Assembly: GCA_946413265.1 (NCBI GenBank)
Contig: CAMKJU010000005.1
Span: 1-64,000 of the forward strand
Reading direction: 5' to 3'
DNA: 64,000 nucleotides
From: an uncultured Lentisphaerota bacterium
Lineage (GTDB): Bacteria; Verrucomicrobiota; Kiritimatiellia; RFP12; UBA1067
Both the position numbers and the translations under genes were made by a program. Shown piece after piece: positions 59,157-64,000 of the stretch; the stretch's first letter is position 1, and each line of letters starts with the position of its first letter. Under the pieces are notes generated by a model. The model was not told the origin of the DNA and did not search any database. It saw only the letters and a list, made by a program, of their open reading frames with translations.

Positions 59157-60569
59157 ATGAAAGAAACTGCAAACGAGACAGCCCGTCGGTTCAACCGCAT
59201 GCAGTGGCGGATGCTCTTCGCCACGATGATTGGTTACACCTTGTTCTACTTCATGCGGAAGAACTTCTCCTTCGCGATGCCTGGTCTCCAGCAGGACTGC
59301 GGCATCTCGAAGTCGATGCTCGGCAACTTCCTCTTCTGGGGTGGCATCGTGTACGGGCTCTCCAAGTTCCTGAACGGCATCATCGGCGACAAGGTGAACC
59401 CCCGGCGGATGCTCTGCTTCGGGCTGCTTGCCTGCACGCTCGTCAACGTCGCCTTCGGGTTTGCGCCAGAAATCGCTGCGCGATTGGGGAACGGGGAACA
59501 GGGAACGGGGAACGGGAGTGTTGCTTTAGCCTGGACCTTCGGCATCCTGCTCGTCGTCAACCAGTTCTTCCAGGGGACGGGCTTCCCGCCCTGCGCCAAG
59601 CTGATCGCGTTCTGGATTCCGCCGAAGGAGCTGGCCACGAAGATGAGCGTGTGGAACACGTCGCATTCCATCGGCGGCGGGCTCGTGGCGAAGATATGCG
59701 GCATCATCATGGGTCTCGGCGCGATCGGCGCGGCGAACCAGGGCGTCGGGATGTGGCGGTGGTGCTTCTGGTCGATGGCGGCGCTCGGCTTCCTGGGCCT
59801 CGTGCTGATGATCTTCTGGCTTCCGGGCACGCCGAAGGAGGAGGGACTTCCGGATTTGCCGGGCACCGATGTTGCTCGTGAGAAGCGGCAAGAGTGCCGC
59901 TTCCCCGAGGAGAAGGGCCAGGTCGGGGAAGCGACACTCTTGTCGCTTCACGACCAGCCCTCAATGGCGCGGATGGTCTTCCTCAACCCCGTCATCTGGA
60001 TGCTCGGCGTGGCCAATTTCGCCATCAATGCCGTCCGCGCGCTCATCGCGGACTGGGGCCCGACGATGCTGCAGGAGGCCAAGGGCTTCGATCCGGGCTC
60101 GACGGGCACGGTGATCATGTTCTTCGAGTTCGCGGGAATTGCCGGGATGCTGTTCGCGGGCTGGGCGACGGATCGGTTCTTCGGCGGGCGGGCGCCGCGT
60201 CTGTGCGTGTTTCTGATGGCGCTCACGGCGGGGCTGCTGGCGGCGTTCTGGTTCCTACCCGCAGGGGTCGCCGGGGCGACGGCGCTTTGTCTGGGCGGAT
60301 TCTGTCTGTACGGACCGCAGGCGCTCACGGGCGTCACGGCGACCAACACCTCGACCAAGCGCTTCGCCGGCACGTCCATCGGTTTCATCTCCCTCTTTTC
60401 CTACGTCGGGGCGTCCGTCGCGGGCAAGGTCTGCGGCAACCTTGCGCAGTCGTTTGGCGGCTGGAGGCTTCCGTTGCTCGTCATGGTCGCGACAGCTGCT
60501 GTCGGCGCGGCCGTGTTCCTCTGCCTCTGGTGGACACGAGCGAATTCATACGAGTCCGACGGCGTGTAA
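59157..60569 (+). CDS. OPA-family MFS transporter (GlpT/UhpC-like)
   Basis: The 470-residue protein has about 12 transmembrane helices. The signature near the N-terminus, GYTLFYFMRKNFSFAMPGLQ, is that of the organophosphate:phosphate antiporter family (glycerol phosphate, hexose phosphate). Other family marks are SKFLNGIIGDKVNPRRML and the helix after FRKS-like Arg residues. It is placed between glycerol-1-phosphate dehydrogenase and an AraL-like phosphatase, so a glycerol phosphate is the most likely cargo. Two segments look inserted relative to the family: a GNGEQGTGNGS loop (about residues 110-121) from a short DNA repeat, and about 25 residues around REKRQECRFPEE (240-265) encoded by a double hairpin element. 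Both fall in loops, so function may survive. The start ATG lies 17 bases after a -10 box and lacks a strong ribosome-binding site. Confidence 0.85.
   Translation: MKETANETARRFNRMQWRMLFATMIGYTLFYFMRKNFSFAMPGLQQDCGISKSMLGNFLFWGGIVYGLSKFLNGIIGDKVNPRRMLCFGLLACTLVNVAFGFAPEIAARLGNGEQGTGNGSVALAWTFGILLVVNQFFQGTGFPPCAKLIAFWIPPKELATKMSVWNTSHSIGGGLVAKICGIIMGLGAIGAANQGVGMWRWCFWSMAALGFLGLVLMIFWLPGTPKEEGLPDLPGTDVAREKRQECRFPEEKGQVGEATLLSLHDQPSMARMVFLNPVIWMLGVANFAINAVRALIADWGPTMLQEAKGFDPGSTGTVIMFFEFAGIAGMLFAGWATDRFFGGRAPRLCVFLMALTAGLLAAFWFLPAGVAGATALCLGGFCLYGPQALTGVTATNTSTKRFAGTSIGFISLFSYVGASVAGKVCGNLAQSFGGWRLPLLVMVATAAVGAAVFLCLWWTRANSYESDGV
59486..59517 (+). repeat. Short-period repeat (GGGAACG) inside the transporter gene
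   Basis: About four units of GGGGAAC/GGGAACG, encoding the GNGEQGTGNGS loop. It belongs to the same type of short degenerate repeat as those in intergenic regions of this window. Confidence 0.75.
59882..59948. repeat. Paired hairpin element inside the transporter gene
   Basis: Two related palindromes, GAAGCGGCA-AGAG-TGCCGCTTC (59882-59903) and its near-inverse GAAGCGACA-CTCT-TGTCGCTTC (59927-59948). Taken with the flanking CCCC and GGGG they form an inverted pair of 25-base arms with two differences. The coding frame is kept through it. Confidence 0.8.
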
Positions 60570-60580
60570 CAGGAGGCATT

Positions 60581-61435
60581 ATGTTCGACATAACAAAAAA
60601 GAAGGTATTTGTCTGCGACCTCGACGGAACGCTGTTCATGGGCCCGAATCCGATTCCGTCTGCGGTCAAGTTCGTGATCGACTCGACGAACAGCGGACGC
60701 TTCGCGTTCTTCTATCTCACGAACAACACCTCGAAGTGCCCCGAGGAGTACATGAAGAAGATTTCGGGCGCGGCGATTCCCGTGGTGCCCGAGCAGATCC
60801 TCACGCCGCTCATCACGCTCGAGTCGTATATCCGCGAGAAGGGCTACAAGTCGGTCTACCTCATCTCAAGCGAGAAGGTGAAGGCCCACATGGCGGAGCA
60901 CCTCGCGGACGCGGGGGTGTCGCTCGACTACGACCCGGAGCGCAACGAGCTGATCGCGCTCACGTACGACAAGGAGCTCACGTATGCGAAGCTGGCGGAC
61001 GCGACGAGTCTCTGGAACATGCGCAACTGCCCGCCGAGCCCGATGTGCCCGGTCCGCACGAAGAACCAGGCCCCCGTCGACTTCGTGGCCACGCATCCCG
61101 ACAACTGCTGTCCGAGCGAGCGCGGCCCGATCCCCGACATCGGCGGCATGATGAAGTTCCTCGAGATCACGAACGGCATGAAGCCGAGCCACGTGTTCGG
61201 CAAGCCCTCGCCCACGCTCCTCGCGCCGGTGCTCGCGAAGTTCAAGCCGGAGGAAATCGCCGTCGTCGGGGACAGGCTCTACACGGACAAGGCGATAGCG
61301 GACAACGCGGGCGTTGACTTCGTGTGCGTCCTTTCGGGCGAGACGACTCCGGAAGACCTGAAAAACTACGGGGGAACGCCGCCCGCAATCGTCGTGGAGA
61401 CCTTCGACAAGGTTCAACGTGCGGCAAGCCGCTGA
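60581..61435 (+). CDS. HAD-IIA phosphatase (AraL/NagD-like)
   Basis: A 284-residue member of HAD subfamily IIA. It has the nucleophile motif VCDLDGTLF (Asp13, Asp15), motif II FYLTNNTSK, and motif III/IV region HVFGKPSPTLL followed by VVGDRLYTDKAIADNAG. These enzymes dephosphorylate small sugar phosphates and glycerol phosphates. An unusual Cys-rich insertion (NCPPSPMCPV and NCCPSERG) lies in the cap region. The AGGAGG at 60570-60575 fixes the start at 60581; the longer open frame upstream overlaps the transporter gene. With AraM-like and OPA genes upstream, it parallels the araL-araM arrangement of B. subtilis and probably acts on the same phosphate pool. Confidence 0.85.
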   Translation: MFDITKKKVFVCDLDGTLFMGPNPIPSAVKFVIDSTNSGRFAFFYLTNNTSKCPEEYMKKISGAAIPVVPEQILTPLITLESYIREKGYKSVYLISSEKVKAHMAEHLADAGVSLDYDPERNELIALTYDKELTYAKLADATSLWNMRNCPPSPMCPVRTKNQAPVDFVATHPDNCCPSERGPIPDIGGMMKFLEITNGMKPSHVFGKPSPTLLAPVLAKFKPEEIAVVGDRLYTDKAIADNAGVDFVCVLSGETTPEDLKNYGGTPPAIVVETFDKVQRAASR

Positions 61436-61493
61436 CGGCGCGGCGCATAATGCCGTGGTCAAGACGCACGCCAACTCCTTCCTTGCCTAAGGG

Positions 61494-61513
61494 GTGCCGC
61501 GCTTATTGCCGCG
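61494..61513. repeat. Dispersed GTGCCGCGCTT palindrome
   Basis: GTGCCGCGCTTATTGCCGCG lies in the 79-base gap between two convergent genes. It resembles 289-305 and 20881-20902, so it belongs to the same dispersed family with an imperfect stem. Confidence 0.5.
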
Positions 61514-61514
61514 T

Positions 61515-63077
61515 TTATGCATCGCGAACGATCTTCACGCCGGAAATGGTGCGCTTCTTCGTGGAGAAGGCGAGGCCGATGAGAGTTATGGGCTTGCCGG
61601 ATGGGCGGAAGCGGTCGGTGTAGGATTTGTCCTGGATCTGCTCGATGGCCTTCTTCGCCGTGGAGTCGCGCTTCACCTCGATGATGTAGGCGTCCGTCGC
61701 AGTTTCCACGGTGAGGTCGATGCGGCCTTTGTGAGTGCGCACCTTGCCGCCTACGTTGATGCCGACCACGCGCAGCACCACGTACATGATCGCCTGCCAC
61801 GTCTGCTCGTTCTGTCTGTCGGTGAGGTCGTAGGGAATCGCCGCGAAGAACTGCCGGAACGCCTCGACGAAGCCTTCGGGATCGCGGGCGAGCAACGCCT
61901 TGTTCGTCGCCGCGGCGATGTTGGCGGAACCGGAATTGTCGGTTCCCACGTACACGGACGAAAGGTCGGTCAGGAAGGAGTTTTCCACTTCCATGTTGGG
62001 GAACCCAAGCAGATACCTCCTGTTTACGCCGATCTGCTCGAACCCCTTGATGGTGAGATACCCCGTCTGGAAAAGAAGCGTGACGGGCTTGATCTTCTCT
62101 GGTTCGTAGGCGGCCAGGTCCACGTCCGACACCGAGAGGTCTGATACGTCCAGCGGTCGCGTCTTGAAGAAGTCCATGAGGAACGTGGGAATGGCGGTGA
62201 GCGACCACCAGTTGCCCAGTTCCATGGTGTCGAACGTCATGCCAAGCGAAACGGGATTGACGACGGGTTCGGCGTTTTGGTGGAACCTGTAACCGTCATA
62301 GCACTTGACGATCTCCGCAAACGCGCCGTCGGGTGTCTTGCCCAGCTTCTCGCCGAGTGCGGCGAGGCATCCGGGAAAGTACCGGCGTACCTCCCCGTGC
62401 GTGTAGCCGAAGAGCGTACCGACTACGGCTTCGAGCGTGTAGTCCTTGAGGTTATTGAGATCGGAGAAGATTGACACCTTCGAGAACTTGCTCACGCCCG
62501 TGATAAACAAGAAGCGCTGCTTGCCCTCCAGCGTCTTCAATACGGAGTAGAACGTCTTTAGCGCGTTCTTGAACTCCGTCACCTGCGGGGTCATGAGATG
62601 CCCCAGAAGCGGCTTGTCATATTCATCGATGAGGATGACCACCTGTTCGTCGCCGGATTCAGCTGCAAGGTCGTTGATGACATTTGAAAAGGCGATGGAT
62701 GGCACTTCAGAATCCCTGAATGAGATGCCGTTGCGGGCACATTCATTTGAGAGCATGTCGCGCCAGATGACCTTAAGCTCCGGCACAGTTGAGGCCTGGG
62801 CGCTGCCCATGTCGAGGTGGATGACGGGCCACTTCCTCGACCAGTCCCACGCCGACTCGATGGCCAGGCCTTCGAAGAGATCGCGCTTCCCCTCGAAGAG
62901 GCACTTTAGCGTGGAGACGGCGAGCGACTTCCCAAACCGGCGCGGGCGCGCGATGAAGAACTGCTTGCCACGCGACAGGTCGGCAAGTTGCTTCAGGATC
63001 GCCGTCTTATCGACATACGTAAAACCTCCGCTGCGGAGCTTTTCGAAGGTATAAGTGTCTGTGGCCGCTTTTTCCAT
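61515..63077 (-). CDS. AAA-ATPase-like / PD-(D/E)XK nuclease protein
   Basis: A 520-residue member of the same PF09820/PF08011-type family as the protein at 31697-33454, although distant from it. From the N-terminus: GFTYVDKT, the P-loop-like FFIARPRRFGKSL, the Walker B-like VVILIDEYDKPL, LFITGVSKFSKVSIFSDLNNL (the sensor region) and KCYDGYRF. The C-terminal nuclease domain has GRIDLTVET, IIEVKRDS (the D...E-x-K core) and a Gln-containing QIQDKSY helix. The function is not known; such genes behave as a multiplied, possibly horizontally mobile family. The leaderless -10 box seven bases upstream fixes the ATG at 63077. Confidence 0.9.
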   Translation of the reverse strand: MEKAATDTYTFEKLRSGGFTYVDKTAILKQLADLSRGKQFFIARPRRFGKSLAVSTLKCLFEGKRDLFEGLAIESAWDWSRKWPVIHLDMGSAQASTVPELKVIWRDMLSNECARNGISFRDSEVPSIAFSNVINDLAAESGDEQVVILIDEYDKPLLGHLMTPQVTEFKNALKTFYSVLKTLEGKQRFLFITGVSKFSKVSIFSDLNNLKDYTLEAVVGTLFGYTHGEVRRYFPGCLAALGEKLGKTPDGAFAEIVKCYDGYRFHQNAEPVVNPVSLGMTFDTMELGNWWSLTAIPTFLMDFFKTRPLDVSDLSVSDVDLAAYEPEKIKPVTLLFQTGYLTIKGFEQIGVNRRYLLGFPNMEVENSFLTDLSSVYVGTDNSGSANIAAATNKALLARDPEGFVEAFRQFFAAIPYDLTDRQNEQTWQAIMYVVLRVVGINVGGKVRTHKGRIDLTVETATDAYIIEVKRDSTAKKAIEQIQDKSYTDRFRPSGKPITLIGLAFSTKKRTISGVKIVRDA

Positions 63078-63084
63078 GCCGCAG

Positions 63085-63090
63085 AGTATA
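63085..63090 (-). promoter_or_regulatory. Extended -10 box, leaderless type
   Basis: On the minus strand TGC-TATACT lies seven bases before the ATG at 63077; the sequence is the same as that before the 5'-nucleotidase gene. Confidence 0.72.
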
Positions 63091-63163
63091 GCATTTCATG
63101 TGCGTTTCGGCAATGGGCATGCGTCGCGTTTGGTTCGGTCTTCAAAAATCTAAAACTCCATAA

Positions 63164-63192
63164 TTGACAATACCACATGGGGCGGGTAGAAT
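63164..63192 (+). promoter_or_regulatory. Promoter of the autotransporter-type gene
   Basis: TTGACA at 63164-63169, a 17-base spacer and TAGAAT at 63187-63192. This is the closest match to the consensus -35 in the window. The ATG at 63233 has AAAAGGAA upstream. Confidence 0.75.
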
Positions 63193-63232
63193 ATGAGTTG
63201 TATCTTTTTAGGGTTCAAAAGGAATTCTGCAA

Positions 63233-64000
63233 ATGAACACGCAAAAACCGGTGAAACTCACGATGGCGACGCACGGATGGCGCGTTGTACCAATGGCAAT
63301 AGTCGCGTTCTGCATGGCGGCGGCATTACCGTTGATGGCGGCGAACTGGACCGGCAACGGTGCCAACACGTACTGGAACACGTCGGGCAACTGGGACACC
63401 CAGCCGGGTGGAAGCGATTCGTTGGCGTTTAGAACTTCCGGTGTCAAAAACATGACCGCCACGCTGAATGCTTCATACACCTATACAGGCAATATCCACA
63501 TGGGCAATGGCAGCTCCGCTGCCAATCCCTATATCTGGGAGGCGACCGATCCGGCGAACACGCTGACCATCAAGGACGACACCTGGCTCGGCTACCACGA
63601 AAACGGCTGGCTCTGGATCAAGTCCGGGACCTATGTGTTCAATGGCACTGGCAGCAAGAACTTCCACATGGGTGAAGGGGCGCGTGGCGCGAGGCGCAAT
63701 TTCTGGTTGCGGGTCGGCGACGGATCGTCAACCGTGTCCGTGCAGGGAAGAAACGGATATGTTCGCGGAGGAAGCGCACTCATCGCGGACAATGCGACGA
63801 TCAACTTCACCGAACATCTTCACTTTTCCGAGACAGCCTCGATGGCATGCACCAACTCGTCAGTGACGGTTGCGCGTGACCTCAACGTCGCCAACAGCAC
63901 GGGGGCGAACTGCGTGTTCAGTGGGACTTCAAGTACAGTGCGCCAGACAGGTTCGGGCAATGTATTCAACGTGGGCATTGCCGAGAACGCCACGGGCATC
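63233..64000 (+). CDS. Autotransporter-type beta-strand repeat protein, N-terminal part
   Basis: The frame begins at the ATG at 63233 (AAAAGGAATTCTGCAAATG) and is open to the end of the window (256 codons), so the 3' end is missing. The leader is long: about 18 polar residues, then VPMAIVAFCMAAALPLMAANW with the signal cleavage after MAA. The mature start, WTGNGANTYWNTSGNWDTQ, is the standard opening of Verrucomicrobia/PVC proteins with autotransporter-associated beta-strand repeats (W-x-G-x-x-x-x-x-W-x-x-x-x-N-W). It continues with Ser/Thr/Asn-rich beta-helix rungs (TLTIKDDTWLGYHENGWLW, STVSVQGRNGYVRGGS). The C-terminal anchor is outside the window. Confidence 0.8.
   Translation, partial: MNTQKPVKLTMATHGWRVVPMAIVAFCMAAALPLMAANWTGNGANTYWNTSGNWDTQPGGSDSLAFRTSGVKNMTATLNASYTYTGNIHMGNGSSAANPYIWEATDPANTLTIKDDTWLGYHENGWLWIKSGTYVFNGTGSKNFHMGEGARGARRNFWLRVGDGSSTVSVQGRNGYVRGGSALIADNATINFTEHLHFSETASMACTNSSVTVARDLNVANSTGANCVFSGTSSTVRQTGSGNVFNVGIAENATGI

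Noticed and set aside
63193-63432. 79-codon frame beginning directly at the -10 box
   Set aside because: It starts one base after the -10 hexamer, before the expected transcription start, and overlaps the better-supported autotransporter-type gene in another frame.
1-64000. tRNA, rRNA or riboswitch genes
   Set aside because: I looked for CCA-ending cloverleaf-like segments and conserved rRNA or riboswitch cores in the gaps and found none that I could support by eye.

Overview
The window looks like chromosome of a GC-rich, Gram-negative, host- or gut-associated bacterium of the PVC superphylum; Kiritimatiellota is my best guess, by inference only. The Gram-negative signs are an LpxI-type lipid A enzyme, an LpoB/YcfL/COG3014 outer-membrane lipoprotein set and several lipoboxes. 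PVC-like signs are PEP-CTERM tails, a XylR-type regulator (LacI-like sensor plus AraC helix-turn-helix), very large secreted beta-helix and LamG-like proteins, an autotransporter-type beta-strand protein and two AAA-ATPase-like/PD-(D/E)XK proteins. The topoisomerase IV B subunit resembles the Bacteroidetes-type sequence. I recognise no rRNA or tRNA gene and no CRISPR array.

Layout. 1-1470: end of an AraC-type regulator, then a repeat-rich accessory stretch (22-bp tandem repeats, REP-like palindromes, a 12-G tract, tiny genes). 1474-20830: four co-oriented secreted-protein genes, led by a 5,206-residue modular protein and ending with a PEP-CTERM protein; each gap carries a different degenerate short repeat followed by a common ribosome-binding leader. 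21122-31447: membrane TPR protein, secreted 5'-nucleotidase, secreted B-repeat protein, fmt, a pyrimidine nucleoside phosphorylase and a GspG-like protein. 31422-36363: a PEP-CTERM remnant, an AAA-ATPase/nuclease protein, and a tight three-gene unit (sigma factor, unknown protein, membrane-anchored papain-like protease). 36442-42231: a six-gene envelope operon (YcfL, LpoB, DUF6844-like, CsgG/FlgT-like, LA_2272-like, COG3014). 42310-47539: small secreted proteins, parE, DUF362 ferredoxin protein, LpxI. 48079-61435: a scavenging locus (secreted GDPD, XylR-type regulator, LamG-repeat protein, DUF6259 glycosidase-like protein, Tat-type phosphoesterase, glycerol-1-phosphate dehydrogenase, OPA transporter, AraL-like HAD phosphatase). 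61515-64000: a second AAA-ATPase/nuclease protein and the start of an autotransporter-type gene.

How genes may work together. The sigma factor-protease unit reads as a self-contained response system. The LpoB operon probably builds or monitors an outer-membrane/peptidoglycan structure. The GDPD-to-HAD locus could release, import and oxidise glycerol phosphates to dihydroxyacetone phosphate, and the presence of a glycerol-1-phosphate rather than glycerol-3-phosphate dehydrogenase suggests teichoic-acid- or archaeal-lipid-derived substrate.

A recurring architecture is an extended -10 box (TGN-TATAMT) only 6-7 bases before an ATG that has no Shine-Dalgarno sequence. It occurs at five genes on both strands and predicts leaderless mRNAs; it also sets several start codons here.
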